8,164 bases of DNA from Bacteroidota bacterium (GCA_018825925.1 JAHKAT010000106.1:1-8164), one strand, 5' to 3'. Positions 1 to 7,942 are shown, counted from the stretch's first letter. Program-made: numbers and translations. The notes: generated by a model not told the origin, from the sequence alone.

Positions 1-1328
1 ATCTGCTTGAACTGATTTCCTCGATCTTCGTAATTTTCAAATAAATCAAAACTTGCACAGGCAGGAGAAAGCAATACAGTTTCCTCTTTTTTGGCAATTC
101 TATATCCATAAGCCACTGCTTCCATTGCCGTTTTGGCTTCTACTATGGTTTCAACGATATCGCCAAAAGTGTCGATAATCTTCTGGTTGTTTTCGCCCAA
201 ACATATAATCGCTTTTACCTTGTCTCTTACCAAGTCGGTCAATTCTGAATAATCATTGCCTTTATCAACTCCACCAACGATCCAAACGGTTGGTTTGTCC
301 ATAGATTCTAAAGCAAACCAAGAGCTATTTACATTGGTTGCTTTGGAGTCATTGATGAACTCTATGCCATGTACTTTTGCAACGAATTCCATACGGTGCT
401 CAACATTTACAAAATCCGAAAAACTTTCGCGAAGCGTGTCATTTCTGATTTCTAAAATTCGTGCTGCTATCCCTGATGCAAGCGAGTTTTGAGCGTTGTG
501 TTTGCCTTTTAAGGCTAAATCGTGTATCGACATAATGAATGGTTTTTGGATTTGTATATGTATGTTTTCGTCAAGCAAGTAAGCATCGACGTTTATTGAT
601 TCTTTGATTGAAAATTTGGCTGTTTTACTGGTGAGATTTCGCTTTTCGATTTCTTTGGTAATGAGGGGGTCGTCGTGATTGTAAATCAACCAATCACTCG
701 GACCTTGGTTTTGTGTGATTCTGAATTTTGCATTGACATATTTTTGCATGTCGTAATCGTAACGATCAAGATGGTCGGGAGTAATGTTTAAAATCAAAGC
801 TATATCGGCTTTGAAATCGAACATTTCGTCCAATTGAAAAGAACTTAATTCAATAACATACCATTCGAAATCTTCCTCGGCTACTTGTTTGGCAAAACTG
901 TATCCTATGTTCCCTGCTAATCCAACGGATATTCCGGCTTTCTTTAAAATATGATGGATAAGAAGTGTAGTGGTTGTTTTGCCATTGCTCCCGGTTACAC
1001 AAATTGTTTTTGCCTTGCAATAAGGAGCAGCAAATTCTATTTCACTAACTATCTTTTTTCCTGTGTTTTGAAATTCAATCAACCAAGGTAAATTGGAAGG
1101 AATACCTGGAGATTTGATCAGTAAATCGGCCTTGGCTATTCTGTCAAAAGTGTGTTTCCCTTCTTCAAACTCAATTTCTCGTTGAATCAATTGTTGGCGA
1201 TATTCCTCTTTGATTTCTCCTTTGTCGGACACAAAAACAGTAAACCCCTGCTTTTTCGCAAGAATCGCCGAGCCAACGCCGCTTTCGCCAGCGCCCAAAA
1301 TGACAATATTTTTAGTCTCTTGGTGCAT
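1..1328 (-). CDS. murD: UDP-N-acetylmuramoyl-L-alanine--D-glutamate ligase (MurD), 3' end cut by window edge
   Basis: Cytoplasmic Mur ligase that uses ATP to join D-glutamate to UDP-MurNAc-L-Ala. I translated it by hand: 442 complete codons are present with no stop. Visible motifs are an N-terminal glycine-rich UDP-binding turn (LGAGESGVGSA, 11-21), the ATP P-loop VTGSNGKTTT (111-120), ELSSFQLD (160-167), NITPDHLDRY (181-190), the expected carbamylated lysine in NAKFRI (K201), HNAQNS (277-282), HRME (311-314), NDSKATN (326-332), and the C-terminal SPACASFD (421-428). MurD proteins are usually about 440-450 residues, so probably only a few residues are missing past position 1. The ATG overlaps the mraY stop by one base (TAATG), which supports this start and implies coupled translation. 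Intact apart from the window edge. MurD is distinguished from MurC, MurE and MurF by the short N-terminal domain and the ELSSFQLD and SPACASFD motifs. Confidence 0.96.
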   Translation of the reverse strand, partial: MHQETKNIVILGAGESGVGSAILAKKQGFTVFVSDKGEIKEEYRQQLIQREIEFEEGKHTFDRIAKADLLIKSPGIPSNLPWLIEFQNTGKKIVSEIEFAAPYCKAKTICVTGSNGKTTTTLLIHHILKKAGISVGLAGNIGYSFAKQVAEEDFEWYVIELSSFQLDEMFDFKADIALILNITPDHLDRYDYDMQKYVNAKFRITQNQGPSDWLIYNHDDPLITKEIEKRNLTSKTAKFSIKESINVDAYLLDENIHIQIQKPFIMSIHDLALKGKHNAQNSLASGIAARILEIRNDTLRESFSDFVNVEHRMEFVAKVHGIEFINDSKATNVNSSWFALESMDKPTVWIVGGVDKGNDYSELTDLVRDKVKAIICLGENNQKIIDTFGDIVETIVEAKTAMEAVAYGYRIAKKEETVLLSPACASFDLFENYEDRGNQFKQ

Positions 1329-2575
1329 TAACGAAGTTTGAGCGTTACGATGGATACAACTGCTAATAAAACTGCGACAATCCAGAATCTAGCAACGATT
1401 TTGGGTTCTGGAATATTCTTTTTCTGAAAATGGTGATGTAGAGGTGCCATTAAGAATATTCGACGGCCCTCGCCAAATTTACGTTTCGTTACTTTGAAAT
1501 AGGCCACCTGTAGAATTACACTAAGATTTTCAACCAAGAAAATTCCACAAAGCACTGGGATTAATAATTCTTTTCGAACCGAGATTGCAAAAACAGCAAT
1601 TATACCGCCCAAAGCCAATGATCCGGTATCGCCCATAAAGACTTGTGCCGGGTAGGAATTATACCATAAAAACCCAACGCATGCGCCGACAAAAGCAGCA
1701 ATAAAGATGACTAATTCTTCGGCGTAAGGAATGTACATTACATTTAAATAGTCGGCAAAATTGACATTGGAACTGATATAAGCGAAGACGGCCAGCGCTA
1801 TACCAATTATTGCTGAAGTTCCTGTTGCCAAGCCATCTAGTCCATCGGTCATGTTGGCGCCATTACTAACAGCTATGACAATAAAAATCACAATAGGAAT
1901 GAACAATAACCAACCGTAGCTTTTATTGGTGTCGCCAATTAACCAGTTGTAATTGAATTCATTTCCTTTTATAAATGGAATTGTGGTAGTCATGTCGCGC
2001 GTGCGAATCCATTTGGTGTTTGCTATATCAGCAGCGTTTTTATGCAGATGATCAACAACTTCCTCATTTTCAGTTAGAACTTGATTGGCGGGTACTCTTT
2101 TGTGAACTTGTACGTCTTCAGAGAAATATAGTATACTTCCTACAATTATTCCAACGCCTATCTGCCCGACAATTTTAAACTTACCGGCTAAACCTTTTTT
2201 GTTTTTTCTAAATACCTTAATGTAATCGTCCAAAAAGCCAATCAATCCCAGCCAAACTGTAGCCACTATCATGGTGATTACATAGATGTTGTGAAGCTTT
2301 GCCAATAATAGGGTAGGAATCAATATTGCTGCTAAAATCAATAAACCTCCCATGGTTGGAGTTCCTTGTTTTGCCATCTGGCCCTCTAAGCCAAGGTCGC
2401 GGATGCTTTCGCCGATTTGCTGCTTTTGAAGTAGACCGATGATCCGCTTTCCGAAGATAATGGAAATGATTAAAGAGAAAATCAATGCCATAGCGGCACG
2501 GAAGGAGATGTAATTGAAAAGCCCAGCGCCTGGAAAATCAAATTTATCGAGATAAGAAAATAAATAGTATAACAT
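1328..2575 (-). CDS. mraY: Phospho-N-acetylmuramoyl-pentapeptide transferase (MraY)
   Basis: Integral membrane enzyme that transfers phospho-MurNAc-pentapeptide from UDP to undecaprenyl phosphate, forming lipid I. It has 415 residues with many hydrophobic segments. Family motifs are present: GTPTMGG (71-77), the Asp pair in FLDDY (D116, D117), NGANMTDGLDGL (238-249), GDTGS (315-319) and the HHH motif in PLHHHF (380-382). The best-known bacterial MraY proteins have about 360 residues. The surplus is a polar segment at about 152-215, between the hydrophobic stretch ending near 151 and the one starting near 221. Other Bacteroidota MraY proteins, as I recall them, carry a similar extension. The ATG shares its A with the murE stop (TAATG), and the gene's own stop overlaps the murD ATG in the same way. 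In many bacteria murF lies between murE and mraY; here it does not. Confidence 0.98.
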   Translation of the reverse strand: MLYYLFSYLDKFDFPGAGLFNYISFRAAMALIFSLIISIIFGKRIIGLLQKQQIGESIRDLGLEGQMAKQGTPTMGGLLILAAILIPTLLLAKLHNIYVITMIVATVWLGLIGFLDDYIKVFRKNKKGLAGKFKIVGQIGVGIIVGSILYFSEDVQVHKRVPANQVLTENEEVVDHLHKNAADIANTKWIRTRDMTTTIPFIKGNEFNYNWLIGDTNKSYGWLLFIPIVIFIVIAVSNGANMTDGLDGLATGTSAIIGIALAVFAYISSNVNFADYLNVMYIPYAEELVIFIAAFVGACVGFLWYNSYPAQVFMGDTGSLALGGIIAVFAISVRKELLIPVLCGIFLVENLSVILQVAYFKVTKRKFGEGRRIFLMAPLHHHFQKKNIPEPKIVARFWIVAVLLAVVSIVTLKLR

Positions 2576-4032
2576 TAGTTCTTGATTTGTTTGAATAATT
2601 CATATGCCAAGGCGTAATCATCAAAGGGATGTTTTACGCCATTTATTTCTTGATATTTTTCATGTCCTTTGCCAGCAATCAGCAAGGCGGTGCCTGCTTT
2701 GGATAATTTTATTGCTGTTTTTATTGCCGATTTTCTATCTTCTATGGTTAGTGTTTTGGTGGCTTGTTCCGCACTTAATCCAGCCTCCATCTCTTCCAGA
2801 ATTACCGATGGATTTTCTGTTCTAGGGTTGTCTGAAGTGAGAATCGTTTGATTGCTAAATTTGGCCGCAATTTGAGCCATTTCTGGTCTTTTTGTTTTGT
2901 CGCGATCTCCGCCACAGCCTATCACCGTAACGATTTCTTTTACATCGTGAAAACTCTTGATTGTCGAAAGAACGTTTTCCAAAGCGTCGGGAGTGTGGGC
3001 GTAATCAACGATACACGTTACCCCGGATTCGGTTTTGAATTGTTGGAATCTTCCGTCGACAGATTTTAACTGGCTGATTATTCGTAAAACCTCCATAGGT
3101 TCTTCGTCGAGTATTTGACTTACACCAAAAACTGCGGTAAGGTTATAGGCGTTGAAATTGCCAATCAATTGAGTCCATATTTCGGTGCCATTCATTTGAA
3201 GAACCAAGCCAGATAGAAGGTTTTCTAAAACTTTGGTTTTAAACTCAGCAGGTGATTTTAAGGCATAGGTATGAATCTTGGCTTTTGTGTTTTGAACCAT
3301 CACTAAACCATTCTTATCATCGATGTTAACCAAGGCATGAGCCGTTTTAGGAAGATGGTCGAAAAAGAGTTTTTTCACATCTCGATATTCTGCAAACGTA
3401 GAATGGTAATCTAAATGATCATGCGTTATATTGGTGAATACGCCTATTGAAAATGTTAATCCAGCAATTCTTTTTTGATGTATAGCGTGTGAACTAACTT
3501 CCATAAAAACATGGGTACAGCCTTCCTCAACCATTTGAGCTAACAAGAACGACAAAGAGATTGGGTCTGGAGTTGTGTGGGTAGACGGTATTTCTTTTGA
3601 ATTAATTTTATTTACAACCGTAGAAAGTAAGCCACATGAATGACCAAGTTGCATGAAAACATCTTGCAAAAGGGTAGTGGTTGTCGTTTTCCCGTTGGTG
3701 CCCGTTACGCCTATTAATTGCAGCGATTTACTTGGATTTCCGTAAAAATTTTCAGCACAAATGGCAAGTGCCAAATGTGAATCAGATACCTGTATTTGTG
3801 TCGCCTGAATTGAAGGGTTGATTTCTTCTACCACAAGTAAAGAACAGCCTTGTTCAACCACTTGCATTAAGTATTGATGTCCATCTGTTCGTGTCCCACG
3901 CAAGGCAAAAAAGATAGAATCCTTTTTCGCTTGTCGGGAGTCGGAGCAAAGATGATTGACAGAAAAATCACCCAATTGAATGTCATTGAGAACCTGAACA
4001 GAATTAAATACTATGTCTAGGGCTTTTTTCAT
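2575..4032 (-). CDS. murE: UDP-N-acetylmuramoyl-L-alanyl-D-glutamate ligase (MurE), probably meso-diaminopimelate-adding
   Basis: Cytoplasmic ATP-dependent ligase adding the third residue of the peptidoglycan stem peptide. It has 485 residues, a normal length. The N-terminal domain has SDSRQ (30-34) and FFALRGTRTDGH (41-52), typical of the MurE UDP-sugar site. The central ATPase domain has the P-loop GVTGTNGKTT (108-117), THTTPDP (151-157), EVSSHA (178-183), HDHLDYH (204-210) and a lysine expected to be carbamylated in YRDVKKLFF (K220 by position). The C-terminal domain has DYAHTPDAL (343-351), GCGGDRDKTKRP (372-383), DNPRTENP (401-408) and GKGHEKYQ (454-461). DNPR is the signature of meso-diaminopimelate-specific MurE, as against lysine-adding enzymes, so A2pm in the wall is inferred. 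The ATG overlaps the ftsI stop by four bases (ATGA). Confidence 0.98.
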   Translation of the reverse strand: MKKALDIVFNSVQVLNDIQLGDFSVNHLCSDSRQAKKDSIFFALRGTRTDGHQYLMQVVEQGCSLLVVEEINPSIQATQIQVSDSHLALAICAENFYGNPSKSLQLIGVTGTNGKTTTTTLLQDVFMQLGHSCGLLSTVVNKINSKEIPSTHTTPDPISLSFLLAQMVEEGCTHVFMEVSSHAIHQKRIAGLTFSIGVFTNITHDHLDYHSTFAEYRDVKKLFFDHLPKTAHALVNIDDKNGLVMVQNTKAKIHTYALKSPAEFKTKVLENLLSGLVLQMNGTEIWTQLIGNFNAYNLTAVFGVSQILDEEPMEVLRIISQLKSVDGRFQQFKTESGVTCIVDYAHTPDALENVLSTIKSFHDVKEIVTVIGCGGDRDKTKRPEMAQIAAKFSNQTILTSDNPRTENPSVILEEMEAGLSAEQATKTLTIEDRKSAIKTAIKLSKAGTALLIAGKGHEKYQEINGVKHPFDDYALAYELFKQIKN

Positions 4033-6140
4033 TCTAATGTTAATTCGATTAAACCACCCTTGTAAACAAAAGATCCAGAAGGAATGGATTGAGATTTTAC
4101 GACTCCATTTCCACGCACATGAGCAATCATTCCAACCGATTCAACTAAATAAACAGCGTCTCTTGCAGATAATCCATTCACATTAGGAACCAGGTTTTTA
4201 GGCGTGTTTCTGGTTTGGAACAAAATTTTATTTTGATCCGCTTTTGTATTGACCCAATCTGATTGAATAGCTCTTGAATAAGGGATCAATAAGGCGTCTA
4301 GTACTGTTTTTATATCCTCACGATTTCCGTTTATTGAAATAGGAAGATCTTTTACCAATTCATTGGTTTCGTTAATAGCGTCGTGATATTTAAGTTGTGA
4401 AGCGTAAACTTTATTGGCAATTGCGCTAAACACTGTTCCAGAAACGGATGCGCCGTAGATGTCTTTAGATGGAGCCGAAATAACGACAATACAAGAGTAA
4501 ATGGGTTCGTCGGAAGGGAAATAGCCGACAAACGAAGCTTGGTATTTTTCTTCTCCCTTGTTTCCATATCTCAAATCAGAGTTAAGAATTCGGGCAGTTC
4601 CGGTTTTTCCCGCAATTTTGAATAGTGATGATTTTAAGTTGTATCCAGTTCCCTTTTCTACCACTCCTTCTAAACAAGATTTTAGGGTGGTTAATGTTTT
4701 TGGCGAACAAATACTCTCAATAAGAGTGACTGGTGGGAATCGTTTTACAATTTGTCCATTTCTTCTTATTTCACTTACAAATTGAGGTTTCACCAAGCGA
4801 CCTCCATTGGCAACGGCATTGTAAAAGGCTAAGGTTTGCAAAGGTGTTTGCTGAAATTCGTAACCAATTGCCATCCAAGCTAGGGAAATTCCCGACCACA
4901 TTTTTGACCCAGGAGCATAAAGTGTTGGTGTTGGTTCACCGTCTAATTCTATACCCAATGGATCTCCTAAACCAAAACTTCTCAAGCGACGAATAAAGTT
5001 TTCGGGCTCATTTCTATAGGCGTTGAAAATAACTCTTGAAATTACATTCGAAGAAACTTCAAAGGCATTTTGTATAGTAATTCTCCCGTAGCCTTCTTCT
5101 TTGGAGTCTTTCAATGTTGACTTGTAGAAAGTGTACTTCCCATAAGCTCCAACGGTGTCTTTAATGTTGATTTTTTTGTCCTCAAGAGCCGCCATTAAAG
5201 AGGCTAATTTAAAGGTAGAACCGGGCACCTCTTTTGTGCCTATAGCGTGATTGTATAATTCGTAATAGCGACCGTCATTTCCTTTTGATAGATTGGAAAT
5301 TGCTTTTATATGTCCGGTTTTTACATCCATTACAATCGCGCAACCGCTTTTTGCACCTTGGTCTTCTAACTGTCGGTACAACTCAGCATGAGCAACTTCT
5401 TGTATGTCTTTATCAATAGTAGTTACTACATCTGCACCCTCAACGGCGTCTTTGACAATTTGTCCTGTTCGTTTCCAGCCCGTTGAGATTTTTTGTTCGA
5501 TCTCTTCTCCTTCTTCGCCAGCTAGATAGGAGTTGTAAGCTCCTTCAATCCCTACTTTGAGTTCTTTCCCTTGGTTTTGATAGTAGCCCAAAGTACGTTT
5601 CATTAACTCGCCGTTGGGGATCTTGCGCACAATGATTTCCTCATTATCTACTAAACCACCTTTTAGACGGCCCAGTCTAAATATGGGGAATTCTCTCAGC
5701 TTCTTGCGCTCGTCGTTGCTTGCGTTTTTCTTTATTAATAAGTAACGGTTTTTATTGATTCTACCACGACGAATATAATTCTCGTATTCTCGAGCAGTCA
5801 TACTTGGAAAGGTGCGCGACAAACTGCGACATAGATCTGAGATTTCAGCATCAAAAATTCGTTGTTTCACCACGGTTGGATCCATGTGAATATCGTAAAA
5901 GGAAACAGAGGTAACCAAAGGTGTGCGATGAGCATCTAAGATTTCTCCTCTTCGTGGAATTCTTTTAACCAATCGAGTTGGGATTTTATCCCCTTCTTCT
6001 CCTGAGAGCGACAGATTTTCTGAATCACCAGAAAACTGAAGAGATACCGTGTTGACAAAAACGGTCAACAAGAGTAAAACAAACCCGAAATAAATCAGGT
6101 AAGCACGCCAATAAATGTCTTTGCGTTCGTTTTTACTCAT
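4029..6140 (-). CDS. ftsI: Septal class B penicillin-binding protein (FtsI/PBP3 type) with PASTA C-terminus
   Basis: Division-specific D,D-transpeptidase that cross-links septal peptidoglycan in the periplasm, anchored in the inner membrane. It has 703 residues: a short basic cytoplasmic tail, one membrane anchor (about 13-36), a class B dimerisation or pedestal region beginning near RRGEILDA (63-70), and a transpeptidase domain (about 262-580) with all three catalytic motifs: STFK (308-311, nucleophile S308), SSN (363-365) and KTGT (512-515). After a linker, residues 649-703 form a PASTA domain (VPNVNG, then DAVYLVE). Residues about 599-640 look like a weak copy of the same fold. E. coli FtsI, at about 590 residues, lacks PASTA. 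Position directly after ftsL in the dcw order supports FtsI over an elongation-type PBP2. The ATG overlaps the 3' end of ftsL by eight bases. Part of the FtsQLB/FtsW/FtsI machinery by homology. Confidence 0.97.
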   Translation of the reverse strand: MSKNERKDIYWRAYLIYFGFVLLLLTVFVNTVSLQFSGDSENLSLSGEEGDKIPTRLVKRIPRRGEILDAHRTPLVTSVSFYDIHMDPTVVKQRIFDAEISDLCRSLSRTFPSMTAREYENYIRRGRINKNRYLLIKKNASNDERKKLREFPIFRLGRLKGGLVDNEEIIVRKIPNGELMKRTLGYYQNQGKELKVGIEGAYNSYLAGEEGEEIEQKISTGWKRTGQIVKDAVEGADVVTTIDKDIQEVAHAELYRQLEDQGAKSGCAIVMDVKTGHIKAISNLSKGNDGRYYELYNHAIGTKEVPGSTFKLASLMAALEDKKINIKDTVGAYGKYTFYKSTLKDSKEEGYGRITIQNAFEVSSNVISRVIFNAYRNEPENFIRRLRSFGLGDPLGIELDGEPTPTLYAPGSKMWSGISLAWMAIGYEFQQTPLQTLAFYNAVANGGRLVKPQFVSEIRRNGQIVKRFPPVTLIESICSPKTLTTLKSCLEGVVEKGTGYNLKSSLFKIAGKTGTARILNSDLRYGNKGEEKYQASFVGYFPSDEPIYSCIVVISAPSKDIYGASVSGTVFSAIANKVYASQLKYHDAINETNELVKDLPISINGNREDIKTVLDALLIPYSRAIQSDWVNTKADQNKILFQTRNTPKNLVPNVNGLSARDAVYLVESVGMIAHVRGNGVVKSQSIPSGSFVYKGGLIELTLE

Positions 6141-6537
6141 TGTCTTTACTTAATCGAATCACTTTTGTTGGATTCACAGTTTCTTTTAGTCCATGTGGCG
6201 CCAATTCTTCCACCAATTGTATCCTTCTTGTTTTTTCCTCGAGTAGGGCTTTTTTAGCGACAAAATCACCAAGAATTTCATTCAATTCTTTTTGGCTTGT
6301 GTCTACATTTTTCGTCAATTGTTTACCATAATATCCTTTCGCCACAAGAAGAAGGAGCATAAAAATCATGTAGAAAATGAATGATAGGTTGTTGAGAACA
6401 AATTCTTTGGTTAAAAATTCACCATTCACCAATGAGATTAGGAAATTCCCTTTTGAGCCGTTCTTTTTCGCCTTTTTTTTAGGCTGAACAACCGTTTCTG
6501 GAGCATCTCCTTTTTCTATGAATTCGTTGTCCATCAT
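6133..6537 (-). CDS. ftsL: FtsL-like cell division protein (Bacteroidota type)
   Basis: Small bitopic membrane protein of 134 residues. It has a lysine-rich cytoplasmic N-terminus (KKKAKKNGSKG, about 20-30), a single membrane segment (about 50-67, rich in F, L, I and M), and a periplasmic heptad-like helix (about 72-112) expected to form a coiled coil, followed by a short tail. In other bacteria FtsL pairs with FtsB and recruits and activates FtsW/FtsI at the septum. Primary sequence is poorly conserved, so the call rests on topology, size and position between rsmH and ftsI. Two adjacent start codons exist (6537 and 6534). The first gives an ATGA overlap with the rsmH stop and the second a TGATG overlap, and the sequence does not decide between them. 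A run of eight adenines (minus strand, 6473-6480) codes K20-K22. Confidence 0.87.
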   Translation of the reverse strand: MMDNEFIEKGDAPETVVQPKKKAKKNGSKGNFLISLVNGEFLTKEFVLNNLSFIFYMIFMLLLLVAKGYYGKQLTKNVDTSQKELNEILGDFVAKKALLEEKTRRIQLVEELAPHGLKETVNPTKVIRLSKDNE

Positions 6538-7448
6538 ACTTTTTCGGCCACGCGTAATTTTGCGCTACGAGCGCGCGGATTTCTTTCTATTTCTTCTTCG
6601 TTTGGAATAATTGGGTGTCTTGTTATTTCATTCAATGGTTTTAAAACATTGCCATAAAAGTCTTTTTCTATATGTCCGTCTAAATGACCGCGTTTCATAT
6701 AGTTTTTCACTAATCTATCTTCTAGGGAGTGGTAGGACATTACGACCAATCGTCCGCCAGGATTTAAAATTTCGCTGGTTTGAAGGAGCATTTGCTCAAG
6801 GGTTTCCATTTCATTGTTGACCTCGATACGTACAGCTTGAAAAATTTGCGCGAAATATTTGTGTTCTTTGAATTTAGGAGCCAAAGTTTCAACGGCTTTC
6901 ATTAAATCGGCTGTGGTGTCGAGGGGTCTTACAGCTCTATGGTGTAAAATGGCCTGAGCTATTTTATGAGGCTTCGTCAGGTCGGCATATTTTTGAAAAA
7001 CAGTAAGAAGTTGATTGTGTTCGTAGTTGTTCAGCACCTCTTTGGCCGATTTCGTTGCGCGTTGATTCATGCGCATATCTAGAATTGCTTCAGAGCGTAT
7101 AGAGAATCCTCGAATTCCCTCGTCGAATTGGTGCGACGAAACGCCAAGATCAGCAAGAATTCCATCTACTTTTTTAACCCCAAGAAGGCGCAATTGATTT
7201 TGAACAAAAGCGAAATTACTGTCAATAAAATGGAAATTATCAGCTTGCCAAAGATTGTTTTTAGCATCCACGTCTTGATCGAAGCTGTAAAGCTTTCCTT
7301 TAGAGCTAAGCAAAGAATGTATCGCCTTAGAGTGACCGCCGCCACCAAAGGTTAGGTCGACATACACACCATCTGGCTGAATGTTTAATCCTTCCAAGCA
7401 TTGTGGAAGCATTACTGGTATGTGATATGCGTTATTGTTCTGTGTCAT
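6534..7448 (-). CDS. rsmH: 16S rRNA (cytosine(1402)-N(4))-methyltransferase RsmH (MraW)
   Basis: S-adenosylmethionine-dependent methyltransferase that modifies C1402 in the decoding centre of 16S rRNA (N4 methylation, with RsmI adding the 2'-O methyl). It has 304 residues, typical of the family. Motifs: HIPVML (9-14), the SAM-binding loop DLTFGGGGHS (31-40), FDQD (56-59), ADLGVSSHQFD (99-109), DMRM (124-127), a helical insert domain (about 130-205), MSYHSLEDR (237-245) and the C-terminal NPRARSAKLR (290-299). The chosen ATG lies inside mraZ and overlaps its last 17 bases. The next Met is M13, inside the conserved PVML motif, so a shorter start would damage the protein and the overlap is real. 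Member of the dcw operon directly after mraZ, the near-universal order. Confidence 0.98.
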   Translation of the reverse strand: MTQNNNAYHIPVMLPQCLEGLNIQPDGVYVDLTFGGGGHSKAIHSLLSSKGKLYSFDQDVDAKNNLWQADNFHFIDSNFAFVQNQLRLLGVKKVDGILADLGVSSHQFDEGIRGFSIRSEAILDMRMNQRATKSAKEVLNNYEHNQLLTVFQKYADLTKPHKIAQAILHHRAVRPLDTTADLMKAVETLAPKFKEHKYFAQIFQAVRIEVNNEMETLEQMLLQTSEILNPGGRLVVMSYHSLEDRLVKNYMKRGHLDGHIEKDFYGNVLKPLNEITRHPIIPNEEEIERNPRARSAKLRVAEKV

Positions 7449-7893
7449 CCAAGTTACCCATTACTTCGTTTGCCAAATCAGCAAACTCAGCCATGTTGCC
7501 CTCGATTAATTCGAAGTACTTGGATTTGTCCCAAATTTCAATGCGATCATTGTACGCAATAAGCATGATGTCTTTTTCTAAACCAACGCGATCCATTTGA
7601 ACGGTAGGAATAAGAAGGCGACCTGCAGAATCTAAAGCAATCTGTTTTGCTCCTTGGTGGAACAAGCGATAGAACATTCGATTTTGCGGCTTAAAGAGAT
7701 TTAGTTTTGAAAGCTTGCTACTCAATCGATCCCATTCATTCATAGGATAAAGAGTTAAACAATCCTCAAAACCTTTGTTGAGCATAAAATTTTCTTGGGC
7801 GTCTGGAGACAATTGCCTTCTCAAGTGAGAAGGAAACAGAAAGCGGCCCTTGGCATCAAGTTTCACTTCATATTCTCCGACTAGTCCAAACAT
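7432..7893 (-). CDS. mraZ: Transcriptional regulator MraZ
   Basis: DNA-binding regulator at the head of the dcw operon. In E. coli it forms a ring-shaped oligomer, binds tandem TGGGN repeats ahead of its own gene and represses the operon. The 153-residue protein has two tandem SpoVT/AbrB-like MraZ half-domains, each with its signature: DAKGR (13-17) followed by FLFPSHLR, and DSAGR (88-92) followed by LLIPTVQM. Length matches the family (about 140-155). The N-terminus starts directly with the conserved FGLVGEYEVKLD strand, which supports this ATG. No Shine-Dalgarno sequence precedes it; the upstream bases are AT-rich, as is usual in Bacteroidota. Probably autoregulated through the repeats at 7922-7941. 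First gene of the operon. Confidence 0.98.
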   Translation of the reverse strand: MFGLVGEYEVKLDAKGRFLFPSHLRRQLSPDAQENFMLNKGFEDCLTLYPMNEWDRLSSKLSKLNLFKPQNRMFYRLFHQGAKQIALDSAGRLLIPTVQMDRVGLEKDIMLIAYNDRIEIWDKSKYFELIEGNMAEFADLANEVMGNLDDTEQ

Positions 7894-7921
7894 AGCTTTT
7901 TATAATGGGTAAATTTAAGGT

Positions 7922-7941
7922 GTTTTTACCACTTCTTACCA
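7922..7941 (-). promoter_or_regulatory. Probable MraZ operator: two tandem TGGTA repeats
   Basis: The minus strand reads TGGTAAGAAG then TGGTAAAAAC: two 5-base cores TGGTA each followed by a 5-base spacer, giving a 10-bp period. E. coli MraZ binds TGGGN direct repeats separated by 5 bases, between the promoter and mraZ. Here the repeats have T in place of the third G but the same spacing and place, lying on the predicted start of transcription. Bound MraZ would block initiation. No third in-phase copy was found on either side. Confidence 0.62.
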
Positions 7942-7942
7942 C

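Noticed and set aside
256..492. Plus-strand open frame of 78 codons
   Set aside because: It is antisense to murD, which carries intact Mur ligase motifs across this stretch. The frame has no recognisable motif.
2604..3069. Three plus-strand open frames of 60-73 codons
   Set aside because: They lie opposite the conserved C-terminal domain of murE and overlap each other, as expected of shadow frames.
4352..4996. Open frames of 71-87 codons on both strands within ftsI
   Set aside because: They sit inside the transpeptidase domain coding sequence and its following linker and show no motif or operon logic.
6140..7600. Several open frames of 60-75 codons inside or opposite ftsL, rsmH and mraZ
   Set aside because: All overlap well-supported genes in other frames and resemble no known protein.
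7906..7910. TGGGT on the plus strand, an exact match to the E. coli MraZ core
   Set aside because: It is a single copy on the opposite strand with no partner 10 bp away, so it is probably chance.
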